A stretch of DNA of 64,000 nucleotides, taken from an uncultured Flavobacteriaceae bacterium (GTDB lineage: Bacteria > Bacteroidota > Bacteroidia > Flavobacteriales > Flavobacteriaceae). Under the pieces are notes generated by a model, which ran no database searches, was not told where the DNA came from, and worked only from the letters and a program-made list of their open reading frames with translations. A program made the position numbers and the translations under genes. Positions 16,718 to 25,954 of this stretch are shown here, one piece after another (positions within the stretch are counted from its first letter, which is position 1; each line of letters opens with the position of its first letter). The stretch covers positions 248,001-312,000 of the forward strand of contig CANLWG010000006.1 in NCBI GenBank assembly GCA_947494715.1, written 5' to 3'.

Positions 16718-16861
16718 ATGGGCTACTTATCCCCCCAAATCGAAATCCTGGCCAAAAAAAAGAAACAAGATGAAAAATCCTTGATCAAAAAGGAAAATTC
16801 ATGTGGTATTTTTCAGGACTATGGAGATTTAGAAAATGCTTCAAAAAATACCAAGGAATAA
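16718..16861 (+). CDS. Possible small lysine-rich protein (47 aa)
   Basis: A 47-codon ORF alone on the plus strand between the divergent ECF sigma gene and the convergent plug-domain gene. The product starts MGYLSPQIEILAKKKKQDEK and continues with many Lys, Glu and Asn residues; it has no signal peptide or membrane segment. Composition is typical of an unstructured or coiled small protein. It is preceded by an inverted repeat at 16667-16704. I do not recognise it, and with no paralogue in the window it could be a chance ORF. Confidence 0.4.
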   Translation: MGYLSPQIEILAKKKKQDEKSLIKKENSCGIFQDYGDLENASKNTKE

Positions 16862-16882
16862 GGATTTTGTAAGCTTTGATTC

Positions 16883-19516
16883 TTACTCAAGTACTTTAAA
16901 AGTATATTGACCAATTGCAGCCCTACCGTCCCTGGTCAATCCCTCAACTTTTACAAGAAAGGTTCCTGTGGTATCACCGGTATAAAATCGTATAGGTGGT
17001 TGACGGCTGTCCTCTATTTTGATGTCAGGTTTCCAGAATAAGGTAGTCCTGTAATCCAACCGTTTATGATTCGGTCTTATAAAGTTATAATCCGGTGAAA
17101 AAAACTCACGTTTCTTATAAAATCCTGGAATCAAGGTTTCCGAGTATTTCGGGGCATCGTTTTGGACATTTCCTTTGGATAACCGGGATTTTGTTGCTAT
17201 TACAATAACTCCGTTGAATCCCCTAAGTCCATAGATTGAAGCTTCAATACCCCGTAAAACATCGACGAATAAAATTTCCGAAGCGTCCATATGTTGTATG
17301 TAGTCCAAATTCACTTCACTGCCATCAACAAAAATCAAGGGTGTATTAGGTGGGTCCCCCCATGGCTGAGTTGTAGATTCAAGTTGATGTTCTACTCCTT
17401 TTAACCCCCTTATTTTAATGGTTTGCTCAGGTTTTTTACCGCTTATGGTCACGCCAGGGGCCCGCCCTATCAGATCTATGGCACTCATCCCGGCGGTATT
17501 TGTGGAATCCGCAAAAAGTCTGATCGTTGCATTTCCATGAAGTGTCTTGGATTCTATTTCCTCTATCCTTGTCTTTTTCTTGGTACTTCCCTCTACCTCT
17601 ACCTCTTCCAATTGGGTAACGGTGGGGTCATATTCAAAGTCAACACTCTTTTTTTGATAGGCTTTTACTAAATATTCCTGGACACTCTTCATTCTTTCCA
17701 AAGTATCCATAACGGAGCCCTTGTCGTTAGAGCTTTTTACAATACGTTTTATGGGTACTTTTTTCGTCCTTCTAATCTTTGGTAGCGACCATTCCTCATC
17801 CATATAGATTGAAACCTCTTCCTTTTTCTTTCTCGATTTTAAATTAGAATCAACAATTTCCAGATAGGTTTCCGTACCATCATTGAGGTCATAGGGCCCA
17901 AAACTAAATCGTCCTTGATTGTCCGTAGATCTCTCCTCAATGACATTCAATTCGGGAATTCTCAATGACACTTTTGCTGCCTTACGGACTTTTGGATTTC
18001 CCGTCAATGCAGTAAACCCTTCTATAAGAGTGCCTATAGCTTTTTCCGGTAGATATGTAGTTTGCACTTGGGTGTCATCCAAAAACCTGTTCCATACAAA
18101 TCTGCGCCATCCATGGGTAAGCATAAGGGCGTCCAATACATATTTTCGTTCCCGGGAATCACTTTCAAAAAAATAGCTTGCATCTTCCACCGAATTCCCT
18201 AAATCCGAATTTAGCAATAACCAGCTTTTTATGCTTGTATTTGTCATATGTTGCGGCAATTGGTTACTCCCGGTAACTACGGACATGGAGAAATCACCTT
18301 TTAACTGTGTCTCGTTTGTATCAAAGGCACTTAAATCTATGGTCACCATTTCACGTGGGCCATACTCCGGGGAATCGGATGAAACCTTTAATTCTACCTC
18401 ATTCCTCGGATGGTCTATAAATACAAGTCGCTCGCAAACCGGCTCCCCAGTTGCTGTAAAAAGTGTAAAATGACTTACGCCATCAAAGAGACGATCGGTA
18501 TTCAGCTTTGCGGAATAGGAAGTACCATCTTCCGTTTTACCAGGCTTTTCAAAAAAGATATCCCCTCTGAAATGGCCTATCAATAGGGTTCCTTCCAGTC
18601 CTTCACCCCTATTTGTGGAGACGTTTACTATAAGATGATCACCATTATTCCGTATACTAAGTACATATCCTTTGGGCTGGGCTTCTGGGAGCGAAAATCG
18701 ATATTCCTTTCCACCATATAAAACCACAGCTTCATAACCTTTATCCGCTTCCGGAACAAAGGTAACTTTACCAAGACCCGCTTCATAACTCTTAAAGAAA
18801 CCAACAGTACTAGCCTTCCCATCTTGAATGGTTCCTTCCAGCGCCAATCCATTTCCATGTTGATCCACTGCCTTGATTCCCATAACACTGGTGAGGCCAG
18901 CGACCAAATGTCCTCCCTCGGGGAAAAAATCGATTATGGGCCCATTGTTTTCGGTATATGCTTTTGAAAGCTTTGGGTTACCGTTCCCCAATTGGTCATC
19001 ATAGTCCAAATCTGAATTTGTGTAATCTCCAAACTCTTGGGCATATACGGGAATCTCCTTTTGAAAGATAGTAGGTTCCCTTTCGTTCAGCATATATTTT
19101 GTATAGGCGCGTATTAAAAAGTTCCCCTTTTTTATATTAATTGGAATTTTAATGGAGCCTTGTGCACCTAGCCCATCTGAAATCAATTTTTGACGTATTA
19201 TCAAAGTATCGTCCCCGTTCCATAGCTCAACATAAATAATCTCACTTTTCTCGCTTGCCTTGTGAAGAATACCATCTACCAAATATGCTTTGTACCAAAT
19301 TGTTTCCCCGTTGGTATAAATATGTTTGTCCGTATGTAAGTATACCTTTTCAGGGCTATGCTTCATGGCATAGGATGCCAACTTTCCTAAGATTTTTTCG
19401 TTATACGAATTTTCTTGAGTTTGGGAATATCCACCTAAAATTGAAAATAATACTAGAACTAGAGGAAATCTATTCCTAAAACCAATAACCAAGTTTTCCA
19501 ACCCTAATCCTACCAC
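16883..19516 (-). CDS. Exported MG2-like / TonB plug-domain protein without a beta-barrel
   Basis: A protein of up to 877 residues. The frame begins at a GTG; TTG codons a few residues in would also leave the signal peptide (NRFPLVLVLFSILGGYSQ) intact, so the exact start is uncertain and not ATG. The N-terminal half has macroglobulin-like MG2 features (KVYLHTDKHIYTNGETIWYKAYLVD, GNFLIRAYTKYM). Residues about 650-770 form a TonB-receptor plug domain (ATIRLFADSTNTAGMSAIDLIGRAPGVTISG, TPLIFVDGSEV, DASEILFVDVLRGIEASIYGLRGFNGVIVIATK). No beta-barrel follows, so this is not a transporter; it is a Bacteroidota-specific architecture of unknown role, perhaps docking to SusC-like receptors. Confidence 0.82.
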   Translation of the reverse strand: MVGLGLENLVIGFRNRFPLVLVLFSILGGYSQTQENSYNEKILGKLASYAMKHSPEKVYLHTDKHIYTNGETIWYKAYLVDGILHKASEKSEIIYVELWNGDDTLIIRQKLISDGLGAQGSIKIPINIKKGNFLIRAYTKYMLNEREPTIFQKEIPVYAQEFGDYTNSDLDYDDQLGNGNPKLSKAYTENNGPIIDFFPEGGHLVAGLTSVMGIKAVDQHGNGLALEGTIQDGKASTVGFFKSYEAGLGKVTFVPEADKGYEAVVLYGGKEYRFSLPEAQPKGYVLSIRNNGDHLIVNVSTNRGEGLEGTLLIGHFRGDIFFEKPGKTEDGTSYSAKLNTDRLFDGVSHFTLFTATGEPVCERLVFIDHPRNEVELKVSSDSPEYGPREMVTIDLSAFDTNETQLKGDFSMSVVTGSNQLPQHMTNTSIKSWLLLNSDLGNSVEDASYFFESDSRERKYVLDALMLTHGWRRFVWNRFLDDTQVQTTYLPEKAIGTLIEGFTALTGNPKVRKAAKVSLRIPELNVIEERSTDNQGRFSFGPYDLNDGTETYLEIVDSNLKSRKKKEEVSIYMDEEWSLPKIRRTKKVPIKRIVKSSNDKGSVMDTLERMKSVQEYLVKAYQKKSVDFEYDPTVTQLEEVEVEGSTKKKTRIEEIESKTLHGNATIRLFADSTNTAGMSAIDLIGRAPGVTISGKKPEQTIKIRGLKGVEHQLESTTQPWGDPPNTPLIFVDGSEVNLDYIQHMDASEILFVDVLRGIEASIYGLRGFNGVIVIATKSRLSKGNVQNDAPKYSETLIPGFYKKREFFSPDYNFIRPNHKRLDYRTTLFWKPDIKIEDSRQPPIRFYTGDTTGTFLVKVEGLTRDGRAAIGQYTFKVLE

Positions 19517-19584
19517 TTATCTATTTTATTTTGAAGATACTAATTTTCCAAGTTATTCTTACATATCTGGATTTACTAACCTTA

Positions 19585-19854
19585 TCAATCAGTTTTTGCA
19601 ATTGTTTTTTCGATCCATTGTCTGACGGATTCGGGCAGGTTAGATTCATCGTATGTTATCCTGTGCTCAAAATTCTCATCCCACAAATCAATACTATAAA
19701 CGAAGCCGTCCCTCAATTTTGGGTTTGTATTCTCTATCTTTTTAACCAAAACCCTTTTTAGATTATCCTTTTCTTTTCTGCCCATGGTAATTTCACCCGC
19801 ATACTCTTTTGATATTCCAACAAAGCCACCCTCTATCCGTATTTTGTAGTTCAT
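19585..19854 (-). CDS. Emfourin-like M4 metalloprotease inhibitor
   Basis: An 89-residue protein beginning MNYKIRIEGGFVGISKEY, then VYSIDLWDENFEHRITYDESNLPESVRQWIEK. The opening (I-x-x-x-GGFxGI) and size match emfourin, the inhibitor encoded next to protealysin-like M4 proteases in other bacteria. Its start codon overlaps the stop of the M4 gene by 4 bases (ATGA), the same gene order and coupling seen for protealysin and emfourin. It has no signal peptide, so it should inhibit the protease inside the cell. Identification rests on the motif plus genetic context. Confidence 0.75.
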   Translation of the reverse strand: MNYKIRIEGGFVGISKEYAGEITMGRKEKDNLKRVLVKKIENTNPKLRDGFVYSIDLWDENFEHRITYDESNLPESVRQWIEKTIAKTD

Positions 19855-20866
19855 GCCATAACCTGTGTTAATCCTACTTGGGCAAAACTTTGTTCAATTA
19901 CCTTTGGAGCAACTTGATTTATTCCTCCCTGCTTTTGAAGTTCCTGTGCGGTTTCTACACTGATTTCCATCATATCGTTAAACTTTACGGTACGCCAAAG
20001 CTTTTTTAAGGTATTGAACCAAATCAATGCACAATCATCAATGCCTAGTTCCATACAGCTCAAATAAAAAGCCTTGTTCGGGATACCCGAGTTTATATGT
20101 ACTCCTTGATTGTCAGCCATTCCCGTATAGTAATTATCCATATGGTCCGGTTGGGCATCAAAATCGTTTGCCGTACCGGGAGACTTCATGGAACGGATGG
20201 CTTTTCCGGGGAATTTCTCCGTTACAACGGTGTCACCTATCAACCAATCGGCCTCGGTAATACTTTGCTTTAAATATTTTTGTTTGATAATGGTCCCGAA
20301 TACATCCGAAAAATGTTCGTTCAGGGCACCGGATTGCCCTTGATATTCTAAATTGGCCAGGAATTGGGTTACGCCATGTACCAGTTCATGAGCCACTACG
20401 TCAATGGCACTGGCAAAATTGGTGAATTCTACACCATCCCCATCTCCATAGGTCATTTCATCCCCATCCCAAAAGGCGTTATTGTAACCTTGGCCATAAT
20501 GGACGTTGGAAATAATGTCCAGACCTTCATTGTCAATGGAATTGAGTCCAAAGGTCCCCGAAAAATAAGTCCTTACGAATCCGGAAGTGTCATAGGCTTC
20601 ATTTACGGTTCTATCTTCCACGTCGGGATCTTTTTCCTTTCTAACCAAAAGTACCCGTTGCTCATATTCATTTTGGGAATCGAAAATAAAACAATCCCCT
20701 TGGCAGGAGTCAACTCCCGGATTAATAAATTGTCCAGAATAGTATTTCGTTTGTGAAGAATCCTATAGGTATCGTTCAGTGTTCTTTTACAGCTGAGATT
20801 TCCACGTTTGGCCAGCCCCTCGAGGATATGGGGCGGCACAATAAAGCAATGATGATTTTGGCACAT
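19851..20866 (-). pseudogene. Protealysin-like M4 metallopeptidase interrupted by a frameshift
   Basis: Two overlapping frames together make one protealysin-like protease. The first frame (20866 down to about 20750) starts MCQNHHCFIVPPHILEGLAKRG, the signature N-terminus of cytosolic protealysin-type precursors. The second frame, open from a TAG near 20764 to 19851, carries CFIFDSQNEYEQR, LVRKEKDPDVEDRTVNEAYD and the whole catalytic domain: zinc motif HELVH (codons at about 20376-20390), the third ligand in GALNEHFSDVFG, and HINSGIPNKAFY. Joining them requires a -1 shift (one base missing) between about 20700 and 20764. Catalytic residues are intact, so this may be a recent mutation, a sequencing error or, less likely, programmed frameshifting. 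The emfourin gene follows. Confidence 0.8.
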
Positions 20867-20953
20867 GATACTAAGATTTTAGGGTTTCTTAGTACAAGTT
20901 AGCCATCTTTTTCTTTCAAAAGAATCAGAGGACAGTTAAGATTTTACCAAAAC

Positions 20954-22048
20954 TTATTCCTTGGGAAACAGACTTTTATCCAATCCAGGTAACAGTTTTA
21001 AGGCATTTTTATAATATACTTTTTTTAGTATTTCATCAGGGAGGCCCAAACCGTACATGGACCAAAAAGCGTGGTATTTTTTATAGTAGGGAAAGTATTC
21101 GTCGTTGGTCTCCAATACTCGAAAGTATGTAGGGAATTCATCTGGGTTCCAGGCATCCTTTCCAAAAAGTATGCGGTCTTGATATTTGGTAAAGAACTTT
21201 TTCGCATTCCGTGGTTGCCTTCCCAATTCTTGGATAACGGCTCCTATTCCCACATACATGTTGGGCATTTCGTCCAAAAGTTCACCCAACTTACCCAAGT
21301 TGTTGGCATACCAGCCCATATGGGCATTTATGAACTTTGTATTGGGATGTTTCTTGAACATACGATGCTGCTCATCTATTATTTGCTGCCAAGGCGCCGG
21401 ATTAGTATCGGAACGTTTTCTTCTGGGGCGTGTTTTGAGTTCCAACCATCGTTCATTCTTACTGTCCATTGCATCCCAAAAGGGTTTTGGGTCGGCTGCA
21501 TGTATTAATACAGGGATTCCCAATTCACCACACTTGGCCCAAATGAGATCTAAATGTGGGTCATCTATCGCTAAACGGTCGCCATTGACATCCTTATTTC
21601 TTAACCCGAGACTCTTATAAATTTTCAATCCTTTTGCACCGGCCTTGACATCTTTTTCTAATTGGGCCACGGCATTTTCGGTCCATCCATTTCCTCCCGC
21701 CCCATCAAAATCCACATTGGCAAATACCACAAAGCGATTAGGGTAATTTTCCGAAATGTTGTCCAACATCTGTTGTAGGCCACTCCCCGAGCTACCACTA
21801 AGGTTTACCATAACCGCCATATTCATTTGATCCATAGGGTTTACAAGATTCGACAGATTTTGGGATCCCATTCGAAATTGGTGGCTATGCACATCTATAA
21901 AGGGGAACTTCGCTTTTTTGACCTTGGTTTCCGGCACCACCAAAGTAGAAATGGGGTTGTACTCCTCAAATCCCATTTCTTGGGAAACAAGCGAGGTACA
22001 AACAAAAATTGATAGGACAAGAAATAGTAGTAATCTCTTCATATTCAA
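20954..22048 (-). CDS. Exported amidohydrolase-family (TIM-barrel) protein
   Basis: A 364-residue protein with a signal peptide (MNMKRLLLFLVLSIFVCTSLVSQ). The mature part begins with the amidohydrolase-2 motif FIDVHSHQF, has a conserved IPVLIHAADP strand in the middle, FINAHMGWY, and ILFGKDAW near the end, matching the metal-binding His/Asp pattern of the superfamily. These enzymes hydrolyse or decarboxylate small molecules; the exported Bacteroidota versions lack known substrates. It is the last gene of a run on the minus strand, 8 bases after the MocA-like gene, hinting at a link to purine or aromatic breakdown, but this is weak. Confidence 0.85.
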   Translation of the reverse strand: MNMKRLLLFLVLSIFVCTSLVSQEMGFEEYNPISTLVVPETKVKKAKFPFIDVHSHQFRMGSQNLSNLVNPMDQMNMAVMVNLSGSSGSGLQQMLDNISENYPNRFVVFANVDFDGAGGNGWTENAVAQLEKDVKAGAKGLKIYKSLGLRNKDVNGDRLAIDDPHLDLIWAKCGELGIPVLIHAADPKPFWDAMDSKNERWLELKTRPRRKRSDTNPAPWQQIIDEQHRMFKKHPNTKFINAHMGWYANNLGKLGELLDEMPNMYVGIGAVIQELGRQPRNAKKFFTKYQDRILFGKDAWNPDEFPTYFRVLETNDEYFPYYKKYHAFWSMYGLGLPDEILKKVYYKNALKLLPGLDKSLFPKE

Positions 22049-22056
22049 AAGTAAAT

Positions 22057-22686
22057 TTAATCCTGGTTTAATTGTGTGTTTCGAATTTTGGTCAGTTTTT
22101 GATAATCTTCCAAGGTATCTATATCCATTGTTTTTCCTGATGGGTCAAGAGAAAGGGTATCGTTTTTGAATTTTCGTATGATTTGCTTTGCCCCGATATC
22201 TTTATCAAGTTGTGTTAAGTTCGAAAAATAACACTTATCAAAGATAGCCGGCACCCCGGCACCTTTTTCATATTCCGTTGCAATTATTCCCTTACCTGAA
22301 CTTTCATACGCTTGGATCATTTGGCCCAAATATTTCGAATCTATCAATGGCTGATCACTTAGCAAAATGAGAATGGCTTTTGTATTCTGCAGTGATCTTT
22401 GAATGAAATCTACCCCATAGGAAATAGAAGAGCCAAGACCAAAATTCCAATTCTTATGAAAAATAGACTGTACGCTCTTGATGTTGATGCTATTTGCCTT
22501 GATTTTATCCGCATTTGCTCCCAAGACCACAACTATATGTTCCGGGCTAACCACCGATGCATTCTCAATGGTAGTATCCAATAGGTTGGCCCCGTTCCAG
22601 GATAAAAGTTGCTTTGTAGTTCCCATTCGGCTTGATGCTCCCGCCGCCAGGATAAGAACGGCAATATTCTCAACGGTCTTCCCCAT
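22057..22686 (-). CDS. MobA/MocA-like nucleotidyltransferase
   Basis: A 209-residue protein with the NTP-transferase signature VLILAAGASSRMGTTKQLLSWNG near the N-terminus and LLSDQPLID in the middle. This is the MobA-like NTP transferase branch that includes MocA, the molybdenum cofactor cytidylyltransferase, which adds CMP to molybdopterin for xanthine-dehydrogenase-family enzymes. Its start overlaps the XdhC stop by one base (TAATG), and MocA/XdhC pairing is a standard maturation module for such enzymes. The hydroxylase itself is not in this window, so it must be elsewhere or beyond the edges. Confidence 0.85.
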   Translation of the reverse strand: MGKTVENIAVLILAAGASSRMGTTKQLLSWNGANLLDTTIENASVVSPEHIVVVLGANADKIKANSINIKSVQSIFHKNWNFGLGSSISYGVDFIQRSLQNTKAILILLSDQPLIDSKYLGQMIQAYESSGKGIIATEYEKGAGVPAIFDKCYFSNLTQLDKDIGAKQIIRKFKNDTLSLDPSGKTMDIDTLEDYQKLTKIRNTQLNQD

Positions 22687-23696
22687 TAGCTATGAATAGA
22701 TCCTTGCTTGTTCCTTAAACTTATGGGTTTTTTTCCCCGAACTACGGATAAAATTTCGGCAAGTATGGCAACAGCTATTTCCTGGGAGGTTTCCGCTCCG
22801 ATGTCCAGACCGGTAGGTCCATGGATGTTTTCCACAAAGCCCTCGTCAATACCTGGAAGTCTTTCTATAAGTTCGGCAAGTATTTTCTTCCTTCTTTCGG
22901 CCGGACCCAATAGACCTAAATATGCCGGATGAGTTGCTTCTAACGCCAGCAAGTACTTTAAGTCCTTTACATAGCTGTGCGTCATGATCACAATTGCCGT
23001 TGTTTCATCAATAGACCGATCAGGTAAGGCTTCAGGTTCAATGGTAAGTAATTCTTGGGCACCGGGAAAATCCCTGAGAAGTTTTTCTTCGGATGGAGAA
23101 GCCACAACGGTCACCTCCCAACCCGTTAATGTGGCATAGGAACATAGCTGTACGGCATCATGTTCCGCCCCGATAATCAATAATTTAAAACAAGGAGAAA
23201 GCTGTTGTTCAAAAACCTGGAATCCCTCTTCTTTTTGGAATGTATTTCTAAATGCTAGCGTATCCCTCCCAAATTGTAAAACCGACCCAAAACACTGATC
23301 GACTATATCCTTTTCTTCAAAATAGGATAACATTCTGAAAGATACCCGTTCCTTTAGTATTTTGAAAAATTGATTTATGAATTCAGGTGATGGTTGAAAA
23401 GGTTCAATAAGAATATATAAAATTCCCTCACAACCCAGTCTGTAGCGACCGTCATAGGTCATAACCTTTGGAATATTTGTCTTAAAAACGCTATTGGATT
23501 GTCTAAAAACCTCCTTTTCAACACAACCTCCACTGACCGCTCCAATCATTTTACCATCTTCCTTGATCAACATGGAAACCCCAGGCCGTCGATATGAGGA
23601 CCCCTTTAAAGCAACAACGGTAGCTAATACCGTTTTTATGCCCTTGGCATCTGCATCTATATGGGCTTCTATTATTTTTTTTAGTTCGTGCGTCAT
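22686..23696 (-). CDS. XdhC/CoxI-family molybdoenzyme maturation factor
   Basis: A 336-residue protein with an N-terminal XdhC_CoxI domain (ATVVALKGSSYRRPGVSMLIKEDGKMIGAVSGGCVEKEV) and a C-terminal Rossmann-like XdhC_C domain (LLIIGAEHDAVQLCSYATLTGWEVTVVASP, IVIMTHSYVKD, YLGLLGPAERRKKIL). XdhC binds molybdenum cofactor, promotes its sulfuration and inserts it into xanthine dehydrogenase-type enzymes. The Rossmann glycine motif reads GAEHDA rather than the commoner GxGHVA. It is co-transcribed with the MocA-like gene. No xdhA/B or coxL homologue is present in the window. Confidence 0.88.
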   Translation of the reverse strand: MTHELKKIIEAHIDADAKGIKTVLATVVALKGSSYRRPGVSMLIKEDGKMIGAVSGGCVEKEVFRQSNSVFKTNIPKVMTYDGRYRLGCEGILYILIEPFQPSPEFINQFFKILKERVSFRMLSYFEEKDIVDQCFGSVLQFGRDTLAFRNTFQKEEGFQVFEQQLSPCFKLLIIGAEHDAVQLCSYATLTGWEVTVVASPSEEKLLRDFPGAQELLTIEPEALPDRSIDETTAIVIMTHSYVKDLKYLLALEATHPAYLGLLGPAERRKKILAELIERLPGIDEGFVENIHGPTGLDIGAETSQEIAVAILAEILSVVRGKKPISLRNKQGSIHS

Positions 23697-23760
23697 TAGG
23701 ACTCCAATATATCAAAAAATAAGACCAGTAGGATTTGGTTTAACAAATTGTTACGGCACT

Positions 23761-25938
23761 TTATTGGTTGAACCAATAAGTGAGCTTCAAGACGAGGGCC
23801 CAATTCCTTTGTTCAAAGGGTTCAATCCCATGGTTGTTGGTGAATACCAAAAATAAATCGGACGCAGGACTATATCGCCATTGAAACCTGGAGTTGAGAT
23901 TCAAGTTTTTGGACTGTTCGTTGTACTGGAACAAATTGGCGAAGAATATTTTGTTCGTAAACGTAATATCTATTTCGGAACCTATTAACCAAAATTCATT
24001 GGTATTCCAAGGTGCCGGTAACCGAATATGATTATAGTTCAAATTGGCACTTAAGCTTACATAGGGTTGAAAGCGGTATCCCAATTCCGTTGAAAGGCTG
24101 GTTCGGTTCCCATCGGCATAGTAACCGCCCAGCCGGCCATCAAAGGAGTAAGTAAACAGGCTTTGGGGCCTTGAGGCAAATTCCCAACCAAAGGCGTTCC
24201 AACGATGTTTTGTACCCGTATCCAGTTCGGCTATTCCCAATCGCGTAGGATCAAAGGGGTCCAGAAGTTCCACGTAATCATCCGAAACAAAGAAGTTCAA
24301 GCTACTACGGTTGCGGAAGTCTATCAAATACTCTAAAAAGGTGGTATGATCTGTCTGTTTAAAACGTTCATTGAAAAAATAGAAAGCGTTCAATCGTGGC
24401 CCATGGCTTACAATTTCACCGCGTTTTGGAAAGAAAAGATAGCCCAAATATGAATTGAATTTTACGTATCCCGTCCTAGGCACAAAACCGACCTCTGCTG
24501 TATATCCCTGCTCTACCCACTCTTCTTGTATTCTCCAGTTCCATTTTCTACTTTTATATTCCAAATGGGCCGCTTGGGTTACCCCATTTCCAATTTGACC
24601 GGGAGCAAAAGACTTAAGAAAAAATGCCTTGCCGTTCCACAAGTTATTGGAGGAAGCCAAATTGTACTCTATCCCCAAGTTTCTATTGAATTTTGGGAAT
24701 AGAGCTCTTAGGGATTCGTCATCATTGGGATAGTTAGTCGATTGTTTGTTTACGAACATCAAACCAATACTGGATCTACTAAAAACCTTTCTCTGAAGCG
24801 AAAGGACTCCAAAATTTTGACCAGGAAAACCAATTTCGTCAATGCTCGCAGTTTGCATATCCATAATTCCAAGGCGCCAATTGTTATCCAGGTTTCCACT
24901 TACCCTTGCCCCAGCTTGAATTTTAACACCCAATCCAATGCGCCGGGAAAAAAAAGGTCTAATGGTAGGATACCCAAAGTCTGCGAACAAGTCGCTATTC
25001 TCCAAAAAGAATTGACGGCGCTCCGGGAAAAACAGCTCAAAACGATCTAGATTGGTTACTATCCTATCCACTTCAACCTGTGAAAAATCCGGATTTACGG
25101 TAAGGTCTAGATTTAAAGAGGATGTAAGACTAAATTTCCCATCCCCTCCAATTTTTCCGTTGGTTTCGGTCTTACCATCCATTTCAAGATTTCGTCCCAT
25201 AGCACCTAAAACATATGGAATCACAGAAAAATTTGTTCTGGGGGCCGGTGGTGGCCTGTCCCATACCAAGGTTCCTGTATAGGCCAATGAGGCGGTTGGA
25301 AATTGCCTGGGGATAGGTGTCCAACTCGATTTTTCACTAGACTTCAAATCCAATCGACTAAAATTGATACCCCATTCGGTCACCCCATCCTTATAGCGAA
25401 TGGACTTGAAGGGCAAGGCCATTTCAAAGACCCATTTTTCTTCGTCCCTAGTAACTTCTGAAACCCATTTGGTATCCCAATTTAAATCTACACTTCCTCC
25501 AGCGAACATGGTACCGTCCCATTGCGCGCCCGCCGCATTGGAACCGAATGAGAATCCGGTTGTCTGATTGTTAAAGGGATCTATGAAGAGCAAGAAGTTA
25601 TCGTTCTTTCCGAATGAAAAGTCACGGCGTAAGGATTCCACAAAATTAGTTCCTTTTGTACTGTTATAAAAAGTGGCCAATAAATAGATATTCCTATCAT
25701 CATAGGTCATACGAATTTCAGATTTTTCATTGGCCTTGTCCGTATCCATGGGCAAAACCATAAAAAAATCCTTGGCTACATCAGTAGTTTCCCAAGCTGC
25801 ATCATCCCCGATACCATCAATGGTAATGGGTAGTGTTGTTTTTTTGATATAATAACGATATGACGCGTTCTTTTTTTGTGCGTTTGATATAAAAGCAATA
25901 CAAAGTATTGCAAAATAGAGAAGAAATTTATGTGTCAT
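23761..25938 (-). CDS. DUF5916 outer-membrane protein with CBM9-like N-terminal domain
   Basis: A 725-residue exported protein (signal MTHKFLLYFAILCIAFISNAQ). Residues about 30-215 form a carbohydrate-binding-module-9-like domain (ITIDGIGDDAAWETTDVAKDF, MTYDDRNIYLLATFYN, WVFEMALPFKSIRY). The rest is DUF5916, with alternating amphipathic strands (NLDLTVNPDFSQVEVDRIVTNLDRFELFFPERRQFFLEN) ending in an aromatic strand LVLKLTYWFN, consistent with an outer-membrane beta-barrel. Homologues are abundant in marine Bacteroidota and often sit near peptidases or sugar-handling genes; function is unproven. The upstream ChbG-like gene ends 16 bases before its start, so the two are probably co-transcribed. 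Confidence 0.85.
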   Translation of the reverse strand: MTHKFLLYFAILCIAFISNAQKKNASYRYYIKKTTLPITIDGIGDDAAWETTDVAKDFFMVLPMDTDKANEKSEIRMTYDDRNIYLLATFYNSTKGTNFVESLRRDFSFGKNDNFLLFIDPFNNQTTGFSFGSNAAGAQWDGTMFAGGSVDLNWDTKWVSEVTRDEEKWVFEMALPFKSIRYKDGVTEWGINFSRLDLKSSEKSSWTPIPRQFPTASLAYTGTLVWDRPPPAPRTNFSVIPYVLGAMGRNLEMDGKTETNGKIGGDGKFSLTSSLNLDLTVNPDFSQVEVDRIVTNLDRFELFFPERRQFFLENSDLFADFGYPTIRPFFSRRIGLGVKIQAGARVSGNLDNNWRLGIMDMQTASIDEIGFPGQNFGVLSLQRKVFSRSSIGLMFVNKQSTNYPNDDESLRALFPKFNRNLGIEYNLASSNNLWNGKAFFLKSFAPGQIGNGVTQAAHLEYKSRKWNWRIQEEWVEQGYTAEVGFVPRTGYVKFNSYLGYLFFPKRGEIVSHGPRLNAFYFFNERFKQTDHTTFLEYLIDFRNRSSLNFFVSDDYVELLDPFDPTRLGIAELDTGTKHRWNAFGWEFASRPQSLFTYSFDGRLGGYYADGNRTSLSTELGYRFQPYVSLSANLNYNHIRLPAPWNTNEFWLIGSEIDITFTNKIFFANLFQYNEQSKNLNLNSRFQWRYSPASDLFLVFTNNHGIEPFEQRNWALVLKLTYWFNQ

Positions 25939-25954
25939 CGAGTTGGTTCGGCCG

